This document shows, piece by piece, positions 32,147 through 40,273 of a DNA stretch of 64,000 bases; position 1 is the stretch's first letter; every line of letters begins with the position of its first letter. Source of the DNA: Collinsella aerofaciens (GTDB taxonomy: Bacteria > Actinomycetota > Coriobacteriia > Coriobacteriales > Coriobacteriaceae); the NCBI RefSeq assembly GCF_018785245.1, contig NZ_WQPL01000015.1, forward strand, positions 45,244 to 109,243. The letters run 5' to 3'. The notes under the pieces were generated by a model, which was given only the letters and a program-made list of their open reading frames with translations, was not told the DNA's origin and did not search any database. A program made the translations under genes and the position numbers.

Positions 32147-33280
32147 TTAGATGCGGTTCATCTGAGCGGCGACTTTGTTGTACCAGTCCTGCCACGTGGG
32201 CGGGCAGTACTTTTTGGCCGCTGCCGGGGTAAGGGTGGAGCCGTAGTTGGCGCCCAGATAGGCAACGTGAGCGGAGATGCCCTCGCTCCAGCTGCCAAAG
32301 CTGCGCCAACCGCCGCCACGTGCACTCCAGCCCCAGGCGTTGTAAGAATTGGCACAATAAGCACCCTTGGTGCTCTCGATGCAGGCGATGGCGGGGGACC
32401 AACGGGGGTCGACACCGGTATTCCAAGCGGCGACGGCAAAGTTGTAGCCCTGGCCTGCCATGGGAGAGCCGGCGAGATAATTGTCGATGCGGCTCGTCCA
32501 CTCATTAATGAACGAATCGTAATCGGAGCTACCGGTATTGGCGTTGTTCACCGTGGTGTCGATGGTGGTGTTGGTGTTGGTGGCCTGGCTGCTGGAATTG
32601 CTGCCACTCACGCCCTCGCCCGAGAGCTTTTCGGCGGCAGCGGCCTTATCGGCCTCAAGCTTGGCAAGCTCGGCGGCATTTTCCTGCTCGGCTTTTGCCT
32701 GCGCCTCGCTGCGGAGCTGCTGAGCCTGCGCCAGCGCATCCTCGGCGTTTTTCTGCTCTGCCTCAAGCTGAGACTTGGCCTGCTGGAGCTCGGCCTTGTT
32801 CTGCTCGAGTTCGGTTTGCATGTTATTGAGCTCTTCGATCTCGTCGACGCTCGAGCTCGTGATCTGGTTGGTGTATTTGCAGGTCGTGATGAACTCACCC
32901 AGGCTCTGCGCGTTGACCAGGAAGCTCACGATGGGATTGGTGCCCTTCTGATACTTGTACAGATCGCGCATGGCGGAGCTTGCCTTGGCCTGCTGCTCGG
33001 GAAGCTTAGCCTCGATTTCCTCGATGCTTGCCTCATTGGAGTCAATCTGCTTTTGCAGGTCATCGAGTTTGGTGCGGGCGTCATTGTAGGCGCTCGTGGC
33101 GGCTTCGATCTTCTGCTGGGCTGCGGAAAGCTGGTCCTGCGTTGCCTGCGAGGCGGCATACGCCGCAACGGGGGAGAGCATCGGCGTGGCCGTCAGCGCA
33201 ACGGCGAGCGCGGCGCTCGTGATGATACGAGCCGGCTTCGACGCAATGAGCGCTGCGGTGCGATGATTCGAATGCTGCAT
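32147..33280 (-). CDS. Secreted coiled-coil protein with lysozyme-like C-terminal domain
   Basis: A 377-residue exported protein. The signal peptide (PARIITSAALAVALTATPML, cleavage likely near AYAAS) is followed by a long coiled coil (about residues 45-215, heptads rich in Gln/Glu/Ala) of the PcsB/CwlO N-terminal type. A Ser/Asn/Thr-rich linker comes next. The C-terminal 110 residues (FINEWTSRIDNYLAGSPMAG...WNTGVDPRWSPAIACIESTK...AWGWSARGGGWRSFGSW) look like a glucosaminidase or lysozyme-like fold, with a likely catalytic Glu in IESTKG. Such proteins split or remodel peptidoglycan at division and are often controlled by FtsEX. Start at 33280 has AGAGGGA. Confidence 0.8.
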   Translation of the reverse strand: MQHSNHRTAALIASKPARIITSAALAVALTATPMLSPVAAYAASQATQDQLSAAQQKIEAATSAYNDARTKLDDLQKQIDSNEASIEEIEAKLPEQQAKASSAMRDLYKYQKGTNPIVSFLVNAQSLGEFITTCKYTNQITSSSVDEIEELNNMQTELEQNKAELQQAKSQLEAEQKNAEDALAQAQQLRSEAQAKAEQENAAELAKLEADKAAAAEKLSGEGVSGSNSSSQATNTNTTIDTTVNNANTGSSDYDSFINEWTSRIDNYLAGSPMAGQGYNFAVAAWNTGVDPRWSPAIACIESTKGAYCANSYNAWGWSARGGGWRSFGSWSEGISAHVAYLGANYGSTLTPAAAKKYCPPTWQDWYNKVAAQMNRI

Positions 33281-33514
33281 CCAGTCCCTCTGCAATCAAT
33301 CGTAGGTTATGGTTCGAACGGTATTCTACTACTGCTTTCGACCTCAACTTGAACCTTAAAGGTCCCAAAGGGTCAAGTTGAACTTGAGGCTTTGGCTTTG
33401 ACCTGCAGTTATGATGAATTGTTGAGAAACCATAGAGTTCAACTTTAACGTTACAGAGCCCTGTTTGAGAGGAGTTTTGGTCTGTAAAAGCCATCTCAAC
33501 GTGGGGTTTTACAA
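33281..33514. other. Spacer with TCAAC/GTTGA repeats
   Basis: This spacer lies between two minus-strand genes. It contains imperfect inverted and direct repeats of TCAACTTGAAC-like sequence near 33348, 33374 and 33438, with GGTCCC/GGGTC between the first two. They may form a hairpin or be operator sites for the secreted-protein gene. No gene or T-run terminator is evident. Confidence 0.4.
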
Positions 33515-34147
33515 CTACAGCGTGCCCTCCTGACGAGCCTGCTCAATCTCTTCGAGCGCCTCGGCGGGGGTGAACGAACAGGAGCCGTCGCCGAGTTTGA
33601 CTACCTGGATATCGTCGCCGGTATGGACCCCTCCGCCCTTTAGTACCACGCCAAAAACGCCCTCGTGGGGAAAGATGCAGTCGCCAGCGAGATAGTAGAT
33701 GGTGCAACGGGTGTGGCAGACCTTGCCGATTTGGCTGATTTCGACAAGCACCTCGCTGCCAAGCTTGAGCTGTGTGCCCAAGGGGAGCGAGAGCAGGTTG
33801 ATGCCCCGGGTTGTGAAGTTCTCTCCGAAGTCACCCTTGCGCACATCGAGTCCGCGGGCCTGCGCCGTCTGGATGGACTCTGCGGCCAAAAAGGAAACCT
33901 GACGGTGCCAATGCCCGGCGTGTGCGTCGGAGGCGAGGCCAAATTGCTCTATAACGGTGTCGCGTCCATCGGCGACGGGCGACTTGCGCGTGCCCTTGTG
34001 TGCCGACGTGTTGATCGAGACGATGCGGGCGGGTCCGTTGTAGGCGTCGTTTGCCGTGCACAGGGGAGCGGTCGCTTTCGCACGTTCCGCCAGCTCGCGC
34101 CTCGCGGCATTGAGGATGGGATTATCGGTCGGATGGTCTTGGGGCAC
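33515..34147 (-). CDS. MOSC-domain protein
   Basis: A 210-residue protein with a MOSC (molybdenum cofactor sulfurase C-terminal) domain. It has PARIVSINTSAHKGTRKSPV, FGLASDAHAGHWHRQVSFLA, RKGDFGENFTTRGINLLSLP and the conserved Cys in GKVCHTRCTIYYLAGDCIF. MOSC proteins handle sulfur or molybdopterin transfer, or reduce N-hydroxylated compounds. Single-domain MOSC proteins near molybdopterin genes often act in cofactor maturation, but no such genes are nearby here. The start is a GTG at 34147 behind GAAAGG. It is divergent from the ATP-grasp gene. Confidence 0.88.
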   Translation of the reverse strand: MPQDHPTDNPILNAARRELAERAKATAPLCTANDAYNGPARIVSINTSAHKGTRKSPVADGRDTVIEQFGLASDAHAGHWHRQVSFLAAESIQTAQARGLDVRKGDFGENFTTRGINLLSLPLGTQLKLGSEVLVEISQIGKVCHTRCTIYYLAGDCIFPHEGVFGVVLKGGGVHTGDDIQVVKLGDGSCSFTPAEALEEIEQARQEGTL

Positions 34148-34381
34148 GTGTGCGCCTTTCGCTCGAAGATGTCAATACGTTGAATCCTACAACAACGGTA
34201 GGTTCATTGCCCATTGTCATACAACGGTGGGCGCCGTCTTCGTGCTGGCCTTCGTGCTGGACGATTACGTCGATTGCCATAGATACGGTGGAGCTTTGGG
34301 CGCCGGCGGCTTGGCACGCTAGAATAAATCAGTTGCGCAAAGACCGCCCGTTGTGTGGGCAGTTCATGATAGGAAGTTTCC

Positions 34382-35638
34382 ATGGCATTGCAATTTACAG
34401 AGCGCGAGTTCATTCCCGTGCTGCTTGGTGGCGACATCAACGCCTATTCGGTGGCGCGCGCCTTCTACGAGGAGTACCAGGTCAAGAGTCTGGTCTTTGG
34501 CAAGTATCAGACGGGTCCCGCGTACCGCAGCCAGATTATCGACTACACGCCCAACGTGGATATCGACACCATGCCCGTGATGCTCAAAACCGTCAACGGC
34601 ATTGCCCAAGCGCATGCCGACAAGACTATTGTCCTTGTGGGCTGCGGCGACAACTATGTCGCTCTCGTGGCTCAAGCCAAGGATGCTCATGAGCTGGCGG
34701 ATAACATCGTCACTCCCTACGCGCCCTACAGCATGCTCGAGCAGTGCCAGAAGAAGGAGATCTTCTACGAGCTGTGCGAGAAGCATGGCGTGCCCTATCC
34801 ACACACGTTTACCTTTACCAAGGCGATGCTCAATGCTCAGGGTGAGGCGCCTGCCGAAGTGCTCGACCAGATCGATTTTCCTTACCCGATGATTCTGAAG
34901 CCTTCTGACGGCATCATGTGGTGGCAGCATGAGTTCGAGGGCCAGAAGAAGGCCTATGAGATTGCCGACCGCGCCGAGCTGGAACAGGTCATTCGCGATT
35001 CGTATGCCAGCGGCTACACCGACGATCTGATCTTGCAGGATCGCGTGCCCGGCAACGACGAGTACATGCGCGTGCTCACCAGCTATTCCGACCGCAACGG
35101 CAAGGTGCGCATGATGTGCCTGGGCCATGTGCTGCTCGAGGAGCATCAGCCCCACGGTGTCGGCAACCATGCCTGTATCATTACCGAGCCCAACGACGAG
35201 CTCATGGGCGGCGTGCGCAAGTTGCTCGAGGACCTTCACTTTGTGGGCTATTCCAACTTTGACGTTAAGTACGACGAGCGCGACGGCTCGTTTAAGTTCT
35301 TCGATTTCAACACGCGCCAGGGCCGCAGCAACTACTACGTTACCAACAGCGGCTTTAACATTGCCAAGTATGTGGTGGACGAGTATGTGTTCAACCGTCC
35401 GTTTGAGCCGGAGTTTGTGACGGCTCAGGACGAGGCCCTGTGGATGGTCGTCCCCATGGGCGTCGTCGACAAGTACGTCAAGGATCCCGAGCTGCGCGCT
35501 AAGGTGCATCGCCTGGACAAGGAAGGCAAGGGCGCCGACCCTTCGTTTATGAAGGGCGACTTTGTCTTTAACCGCTGGCTGCGCATGTGGCACACCAAGC
35601 TGCGCCACTTTAAGCTGTTCAAGACGTATTACAAGTAG
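34382..35638 (+). CDS. ATP-grasp ligase, D-aspartate ligase-like
   Basis: A 418-residue cytoplasmic ATP-grasp enzyme. The N-terminal part (PVLLGGDINAYSVARAFYEE) is a preATP-grasp Rossmann domain. The ATP-grasp fold shows PYPMILKPSDGIMWWQHEFEG, LILQDRVPGNDEYMRVLTSY and the metal-binding FKFFDFNTRQGRSNYY. It resembles the D-aspartate ligase (Aslfm) of Enterococcus faecium, which adds D-Asp to the peptidoglycan precursor. The gene for an aspartate racemase lies 84 bases downstream, which would supply D-Asp. I recall Collinsella peptidoglycan being reported as a cross-linked type with Asp in the bridge, which fits. The substrate is inferred. Confidence 0.8.
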   Translation: MALQFTEREFIPVLLGGDINAYSVARAFYEEYQVKSLVFGKYQTGPAYRSQIIDYTPNVDIDTMPVMLKTVNGIAQAHADKTIVLVGCGDNYVALVAQAKDAHELADNIVTPYAPYSMLEQCQKKEIFYELCEKHGVPYPHTFTFTKAMLNAQGEAPAEVLDQIDFPYPMILKPSDGIMWWQHEFEGQKKAYEIADRAELEQVIRDSYASGYTDDLILQDRVPGNDEYMRVLTSYSDRNGKVRMMCLGHVLLEEHQPHGVGNHACIITEPNDELMGGVRKLLEDLHFVGYSNFDVKYDERDGSFKFFDFNTRQGRSNYYVTNSGFNIAKYVVDEYVFNRPFEPEFVTAQDEALWMVVPMGVVDKYVKDPELRAKVHRLDKEGKGADPSFMKGDFVFNRWLRMWHTKLRHFKLFKTYYK

Positions 35639-35646
35639 ATGAGCGC

Positions 35647-35676
35647 GGCGCCCGTCCGGTTTGCATCGGGCGGGCG
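35647..35676 (+). terminator. Hairpin between ligase and racemase genes
   Basis: GCGCCCGTCCG and CGGGCGGGCGC form an 11-bp stem with one wobble pair. There is no T-run, so it may moderate rather than stop transcription into the racemase gene. Confidence 0.45.
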
Positions 35677-35722
35677 CGGGTATGATACGCGCAATTGCGC
35701 AAGCGTCACCAAGGAGGCGGCG

Positions 35723-36469
35723 ATGGAAAAGCTGGGAGTTATCGGCGGCATGGGCGCCGAGGCCACGTCGTATTACTACGACCAGGTGGTGCGTCATACG
35801 GCTGCTGCCTGCGATCAGGAACATATCGACATGGTGGTGCTCTCCAAGTCGACCATGCCCGACCGCACGTTGGCCATTAAGACCGGCGAGCATGCCAAGC
35901 TGCTGGCGACCATGAAAGAGTGTGCCCAGGCACTCGAGTCGCTGGGCTGTGCGCACATTGCCATTCCCTGCAACACGTCGCACTACTTCTACGACCAGAT
36001 CCAGTCGTTTACGAAGGTGCCGATTATCCATATGCCGCGTGAGTCGGTGCGCTATGCTCTGGCCGGTGCGGTGATGGGGGAGTGCGAGTTCGACCCCAAC
36101 CTGAGTATGCCGGCCGAGCCGGTGCACAAGATTGGCATCATGGGCACCGACGGAACCGTGGGCGCGGGTGTCTACGGCCGCGAATGTAAGGCTGCGGGTG
36201 TTGAGGTTGTCTATCCCAGCGAGAAACGTCAGAACGATGTGATGTCGCTTATCTACGATGATGTGAAGGCCGGACGTGAGCCCGATATGGATAAGTTCGA
36301 CCGCGTGATGTGGGAGTTCGCCCGTAGCGGCTGCGACCGCGTCATTCTGGCCTGCACCGAGCTCTCGGTGTTGCAAAAGTACCGAGAGATGCCCGAGATC
36401 ACCCTCGACGCCATGGATGTCCTGGTGCGCGAATCCATCATCCGTAGCGGCGCTCCCTACCGCCTCTAG
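35723..36469 (+). CDS. Aspartate/glutamate racemase family protein
   Basis: A 248-residue PLP-independent racemase. It has LGVIGGMGAEATSYYYDQVV at the N-terminus, the first catalytic Cys in HIAIPCNTSHYFYDQI and the second Cys in DRVILACTELSVL, each at the expected place. SKSTMPDRT is typical of aspartate racemases. It interconverts L- and D-Asp (or Glu) and probably feeds the D-Asp-ligase-like gene just upstream. AAGGAGG at 35711-35717 supports the ATG at 35723. The length is close to normal. Confidence 0.88.
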   Translation: MEKLGVIGGMGAEATSYYYDQVVRHTAAACDQEHIDMVVLSKSTMPDRTLAIKTGEHAKLLATMKECAQALESLGCAHIAIPCNTSHYFYDQIQSFTKVPIIHMPRESVRYALAGAVMGECEFDPNLSMPAEPVHKIGIMGTDGTVGAGVYGRECKAAGVEVVYPSEKRQNDVMSLIYDDVKAGREPDMDKFDRVMWEFARSGCDRVILACTELSVLQKYREMPEITLDAMDVLVRESIIRSGAPYRL

Positions 36470-36528
36470 CTTCCGACCTGTCAAAAAGGGACAGGTTAAT
36501 TTTGGTAGGTTTTATCTGGTGAAACAGT

Positions 36529-36563
36529 AAGGCCTCGGCTCGTTTGGTGCGAGCCGAGGCCTT
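36529..36563. terminator. Bidirectional terminator between racemase and EcfT
   Basis: AAGGCCTCGGCTCG and CGAGCCGAGGCCTT form a perfect 14-bp stem with a 7-base loop between convergent genes. The spacer upstream also holds GGGACAGGTT (36488-36497), related to the loop of the repeats at 20723 and 21935. Confidence 0.85.
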
Positions 36564-36593
36564 TTGCGTTGGGCGGTTGCTGTCAGTGGTGAA

Positions 36594-37340
36594 CTAGAAC
36601 AGGAAGCCGATGGCGATGAGGACGATGCTGACGATGAGCACGGCGATGTCTAGGCCCTTGATGGGGTAGCGCTTGTACGAGCTGGCGCGCGTACGCAGAT
36701 AGAAGCCGCGCTGTTCTGCCGCCAAGGCTGTGGCATCGGTCTTGCCCACGCTCGAGATGAGCAGTGGCACACACAGTGGCAGCATGAGCTTAAGCTTCTT
36801 GATGGGGTTCTTGGTGTCGTACTCGACGCCGCGTGCGGTCTGCGCCTCCATGATGGCGTTCATCTCCTGACCAAACACCGGCACAAAGCGCAGCGCCGTG
36901 GTAAAGGTGAAGGCATAGCGATACGGCACGTGCAGCACCTCGACGCAGGCGTTGGCAAGGTCGTTGAGCTTGGTCACCATGAGCATGAGGATGAGTGGTA
37001 ACGCCACGCCCAGCAGGCGCAGGCAGGCCTTCGATCCTGTGATGAGACCCGTGTCGGTGATAAAGCTCCACACCACGTTGCCATCGCGCATAAAGGCCAG
37101 CTGGAGCACCAGCATGATAAGCGCGAGCGGAATCAGCAACTTGAGCAGCGAGAACAGACGGTCGACGACGCCGGCGTAAGCTCCCAGTGCGAGCGTGAGC
37201 GCCAGAAAGCCCAGCAGCGCCACGTAGGTGTCGGACAAAAAGATGCCGACGATGATGGCGGCGGCGAGGCCCAGTTTGACGACGGGATTCAGACGATGCA
37301 GCAGCGTATCGCCCGGCATGTAGTCGATGACGTTAACCAC
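36594..37340 (-). CDS. ecfT: ECF transporter transmembrane (T) component
   Basis: A 248-residue membrane protein with about five or six hydrophobic segments. It has GDTLLHRLNPVVKLGL at the N-terminus, and a coupling region with the Ala-Arg-Gly signature (IMEAQTARGVEYD) that contacts the ATPases. A second Ala-x-x-x-RG-like motif is ALAAEQRGFYLR. The start is most likely the GTG at 37340, inside the end of the ATPase gene behind AAGGAG; the longer frame to 37373 is less likely. It is the last gene of the trpP-like/ATPase/T operon and anchors the S component to the two ATPase domains. Confidence 0.88.
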   Translation of the reverse strand: MVNVIDYMPGDTLLHRLNPVVKLGLAAAIIVGIFLSDTYVALLGFLALTLALGAYAGVVDRLFSLLKLLIPLALIMLVLQLAFMRDGNVVWSFITDTGLITGSKACLRLLGVALPLILMLMVTKLNDLANACVEVLHVPYRYAFTFTTALRFVPVFGQEMNAIMEAQTARGVEYDTKNPIKKLKLMLPLCVPLLISSVGKTDATALAAEQRGFYLRTRASSYKRYPIKGLDIAVLIVSIVLIAIGFLF

Positions 37341-39084
37341 GGTGGACCATCTCCTTGGTAATTCGAACGACATCGGTGACCTCGCTCACCTGCGCAAAAG
37401 CGGGCGAGACGGAAGATGCCAGACGGCGCGAGAGTTCGATGACCTGGGGCGGCTCAACGTAGGCATGCTGCATGAGTTCGATGTTCGAGAACAGCTCGTG
37501 CGTGCGGCCGCGATCGAGGATGCGACCGTCGGCCATTACTACGATGCGCTCGGCAAAGTCGGAGACGACTTCCATGTCGTGGCAGACCATGATTACGGCG
37601 CAGCCACGCTCGGCCATGGTACGCACCGTTTCCATGACGGTCATGCACTCGCGGTAATCAAGGCCGCTCGTGGGCTCGTCGAGCACCACGATTTTGGGCT
37701 CTACGACCACGACGGAGGCGAGTGCCACCATTTGTCGCTGGCCGCGCGAAAGCGAGAAAGGCGCCTCGTCGGCCGGCAAGCCAAAGCGGTCGATGACGAG
37801 TTGGGCACGACGCAGAGCCTCGGCGCGGTCCATGCCGCCAAGCTCCAAGCCAAAGGCGACCTCGTCGAGCACGGTGTCCTTGCAGATTTGACGGTCAGGG
37901 TTTTGGAAGAGGGTTGCGACCTCGCGGGCAATGCGGCTCGTGGGGACGGTTGCGGTATCCAGTCCCGTGACGCGCACGCTGCCCGAGGCGGGCTTGAGCA
38001 GACCCGTGAGCAGCTTGGTGAGCGTGGTCTTGCCGGCACCGTTTTGGCCGACGATGCCCACGAGCTCGCCAGGATAGAGCGTCAGGCTAAGGTCGTGTAC
38101 GGCGGCTCCGCCATTGGGATAGGCAAACTCAACATGGTCGAAGGTGAGTACGGGTTCGGCGTCCTTGGCATGAGGGCGCAACGACGGTGCATGCGGGGAA
38201 CCGGCGGGCGCCTGGGCTTCGATAGCCGCGCGTGCGGGGTCGACGATGCCCGAAATCAGGCACTCGGCCTCATCGACATCCAAGCAAGGGGTACCGCTTA
38301 CTAGACCATCGGTTTCGAGGCTATTGAAGATACGCGTGACGCGAGGGCAGTCGACGCCGATGGCACGAAGCTCGTCGGTATGCGCGAAGACCTCGTGTGG
38401 CTCGCCCTGCAGCGCGATTTCGCCATGGTTGAGCACGAGCACGCGGTTGCAGTACTCCGAGAGCAGGGCGACCTTTTGCTCAACGACGACGATGGTGATT
38501 CCAAGTGTGCGGTTTGCCTCACGCAGCGTCTCGAAGACCAACGTGGAGCTGGCGGGGTCGAGTGCCGCGGTGGGCTCGTCGAGAACCAAGACGCGCGGAC
38601 GCATGGCGAGGATGGCGGCGATGGCTACCTTTTGCTTCTGTCCGCCCGAGAGGGTGGCGATCTCGCGGTCGCGCAGGTCGCTGATGCCGACGGTCTCGAG
38701 CGTTTCGCTCACGCGCTGCTCGATCTGGTCGTGGGGAACGCCAAAGTTCTCGAGGCCAAAGAGCATCTCGTCCTCGACGACCGAAGCGACCATCTGCGTG
38801 TCGATATCCTGCAGCACACTGCCGACGATTTGCGACACGTCGGTCAGCGAGACCTCGCAGGTGTCGTGGCCGTCAACCATGACGGACCCAAAGAACGTGC
38901 CGGTGTAGTGGTGGGGCACGGCACCCGACAGGCAGGCGGCAAGCGTGGACTTGCCGGCGCCCGAGGGCCCGATGATGCCGATGAAATCTCCCTTGTTCAC
39001 GCTGAGCGAGATGTGGCTGAGCGCCTGCTCGGTTTGCGTGCCATAGGAGAACGAGACATCGTCGACGTTGATGATCGTTTCCAT
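37333..39084 (-). CDS. ECF transporter double ATPase (A1-A2 fusion)
   Basis: A 583-residue fusion of two ABC ATPase domains. Domain 1 has Walker A GPSGAGKSTL, signature TLSGGQKQKVAIA and Walker B VLVLDEPTAALDP. Domain 2 (from about residue 305) has GQNGAGKTTL, FSLSRGQRQMVALA and IVVLDEPTSGLDY. Separate EcfA and EcfA' proteins are more common; a fused ATPase like YkoD is a known variant. Start at 39084 has AGGTATCC before it. A stretch of hairpins (39105-39290) separates it from the S-component gene, which may tune the stoichiometry. It powers import by the ECF complex. Confidence 0.93.
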   Translation of the reverse strand: METIINVDDVSFSYGTQTEQALSHISLSVNKGDFIGIIGPSGAGKSTLAACLSGAVPHHYTGTFFGSVMVDGHDTCEVSLTDVSQIVGSVLQDIDTQMVASVVEDEMLFGLENFGVPHDQIEQRVSETLETVGISDLRDREIATLSGGQKQKVAIAAILAMRPRVLVLDEPTAALDPASSTLVFETLREANRTLGITIVVVEQKVALLSEYCNRVLVLNHGEIALQGEPHEVFAHTDELRAIGVDCPRVTRIFNSLETDGLVSGTPCLDVDEAECLISGIVDPARAAIEAQAPAGSPHAPSLRPHAKDAEPVLTFDHVEFAYPNGGAAVHDLSLTLYPGELVGIVGQNGAGKTTLTKLLTGLLKPASGSVRVTGLDTATVPTSRIAREVATLFQNPDRQICKDTVLDEVAFGLELGGMDRAEALRRAQLVIDRFGLPADEAPFSLSRGQRQMVALASVVVVEPKIVVLDEPTSGLDYRECMTVMETVRTMAERGCAVIMVCHDMEVVSDFAERIVVMADGRILDRGRTHELFSNIELMQHAYVEPPQVIELSRRLASSVSPAFAQVSEVTDVVRITKEMVHRG

Positions 39085-39104
39085 GGATACCTTTCATAGT
39101 CAAT

Positions 39105-39140
39105 GGACGTTCTTACATGACCAGTCGTTTAAGAACGTCC
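39105..39140. repeat. GGACGTTCTT hairpin upstream of the ATPase gene
   Basis: GGACGTTCTT and AAGAACGTCC form a perfect 10-bp stem. CAGTCGTTT in its loop recurs as TAGTCGTTT at 39149-39157, where GTCCCCAAA and TTTGGGAC form a second, imperfect hairpin. These lie inside the ECF operon, between S component and ATPase. Confidence 0.55.
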
Positions 39141-39187
39141 CCAAAAGCTAGTCGTTTGGGACAGTCTTTGGTGGTGAAGCACGGAGA

Positions 39188-39290
39188 CGGCTTTACGAGG
39201 GGCCCCAGGTTGGCGCGAGAAAGAGGAGCGAAGCGTACTTGGGTACGCGAGCGACGAATGAACGCCAAGATGGGGTGGCTCGTAAAGTCG
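39188..39290. repeat. Large structured intergenic repeat, family B (copy 2, inverted)
   Basis: An outer 12-bp stem with one wobble pair (39188-39199 with 39279-39290) encloses a core that is the reverse complement of the one at 5050-5125. Long identical blocks are CACCCCATCTTG, CGTCGCTCGCGTAC, AAGTACGC and TCGCTCCTCTTTC. Outer stem bases differ fully from copy 1, and an inner pair has changed on both sides. It lies just downstream of the S-component gene. Confidence 0.75.
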
Positions 39291-39296
39291 AACGGG

Positions 39297-39869
39297 CTAG
39301 TTGAGCTTCAGGGCCTTCTGGATGGGCAAGTAGAGGGCGCCGACCAGAATGGCGTTAAAGACGGCGGTCATGGCGACGACGGGCAGCATGGCAGCGGCGA
39401 GCTCGCCCACCACGCCGAGCATGGCCATCTTGATGACCATGAAGATGACGCCCGAGACAAAGGTGGTCACGAAGGTTGCGACGATGGCGACGGCGGGTTT
39501 GACCTGGCCGTCCTTGGCGGCAGCGTTGACAATGACGGCCATGAGCATGGCGGCGATGCCCTCGGCGGCAAAATCGACGAACGGCGAGGTGGTGGTGATC
39601 TGGATCACGGCGGCCGAGATCAGGCCGATAACGAGCGCCTGGCCAATGTTGGGACGAACGACCAGGATAGTGAGGCAGAAGGCCGAGATAATGAACTCGG
39701 GGCTGATCATGCCGCCCGAGATGCCGGAGATGGCCTTGCCGACGGTGAAGTTGAGGATGAAGCCGGCGGCAAGCAGGATGGCGAGCAAGACGAGGGCGCG
39801 GACGTCGAGTTTGCCGCGGTCGGTAGTCTGGACGGTGCGGGGCTGGGTGGCGGTGGTGCTCTGAGACAT
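39297..39869 (-). CDS. trpP: ECF substrate-binding (S) component, probable tryptophan transporter
   Basis: A 190-residue membrane protein with about five or six hydrophobic helices (VRALVLLAILLAAGFILNFT, then FIISAFCLTILVVRP, IGQALVIGLISAAVIQITTT, VAIVATFVTTFVSGVIFMVI). The size and the linked ATPase and T genes mark it as an ECF S component. TrpP is a predicted ECF S-family protein for tryptophan. The Trp-rich leader peptide and attenuator upstream (39946-40081) point to the same substrate independently. Start at 39869 has AAAGGA before it. It should capture Trp at the membrane and deliver it through the EcfT/ATPase module encoded downstream. Confidence 0.8.
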   Translation of the reverse strand: MSQSTTATQPRTVQTTDRGKLDVRALVLLAILLAAGFILNFTVGKAISGISGGMISPEFIISAFCLTILVVRPNIGQALVIGLISAAVIQITTTSPFVDFAAEGIAAMLMAVIVNAAAKDGQVKPAVAIVATFVTTFVSGVIFMVIKMAMLGVVGELAAAMLPVVAMTAVFNAILVGALYLPIQKALKLN

Positions 39870-39914
39870 GGTGAAAATCCTTTCGGAAGGGGAGTACAAG
39901 GGAAAAGCGGAGGC

Positions 39915-40043
39915 GCGTGATGCGAATGCGATTGGGCTCGAGATAGAAAAAGGCCCCCGGTCGAAACCGGAGGCCTTCTAATCACCTAGAGCGCAAAACA
40001 GGCGTGAGGGACTCACTGTCGACCGATCGTATTCGCATCACGC
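39915..40043. repeat. Long-range inverted repeat framing the attenuator
   Basis: GCGTGATGCGAATGCGAT (39915-39932) is complementary at 17 of 18 positions to 40026-40043, which lies inside the leader peptide gene (codons for Trp-Arg-Asp-Ala-Asn-Thr-Ile). The pair encloses the terminator at 39946-39977. It could set a second RNA fold upstream of trpP that depends on ribosome position. Confidence 0.6.
39946..39977 (-). terminator. Attenuator terminator of the tryptophan ECF operon
   Basis: On the minus strand AAGGCCTCCGG, loop TTTCGA and CCGGGGGCCTT form an 11-bp stem with one wobble, followed by TTTTC. It lies between the WWW leader peptide and the S-component gene, the position of a classic trp-type attenuator. 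Confidence 0.8.
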
Positions 40044-40081
40044 CACCACCAGTTGTTGAGAGACTTCATCGTGTTCTTCAT
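40013..40081 (-). CDS. Tryptophan leader peptide (WWW)
   Basis: A 22-residue frame on the minus strand: MKNTMKSLNNWWWRDANTIG then RQ and a stop. AAAGGAGCCACC precedes the ATG. Three consecutive Trp codons (TGGTGGTGG) make it a sensor: in low tryptophan the ribosome stalls on them and alters folding of the terminator downstream. TATAGT (minus strand, 40140-40145) is a fair -10 about 60 bases upstream of the start. It is too short for routine annotation. Function is by analogy to trpL-type leaders. Confidence 0.88.
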   Translation of the reverse strand: MKNTMKSLNNWWWRDANTIGRQ

Positions 40082-40273
40082 GTTGGTGGCTCCTTTCGTG
40101 ATGCCGTGGCGCGGTCGCACCTAGTTGCTGTTGCGCTGCACTATAGCACAGCGAAGTGTGTGCGGGGAAATCTTTTTTGAAAAGATTTCGGCGATGTTTC
40201 CTGCCGGTCGAATGGGTGGCTGGGCGGGCGGGCGACCTTGGCCTTCCCGCCCGCGCCTTAAGGTGAGGGGTTC

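Noticed and set aside
34364-36484. A 706-codon open frame on the minus strand across the ligase and racemase genes
   Set aside because: It spans two clear plus-strand genes and the spacer between them, and has low-complexity His/Val/Leu-rich translation typical of antisense frames.
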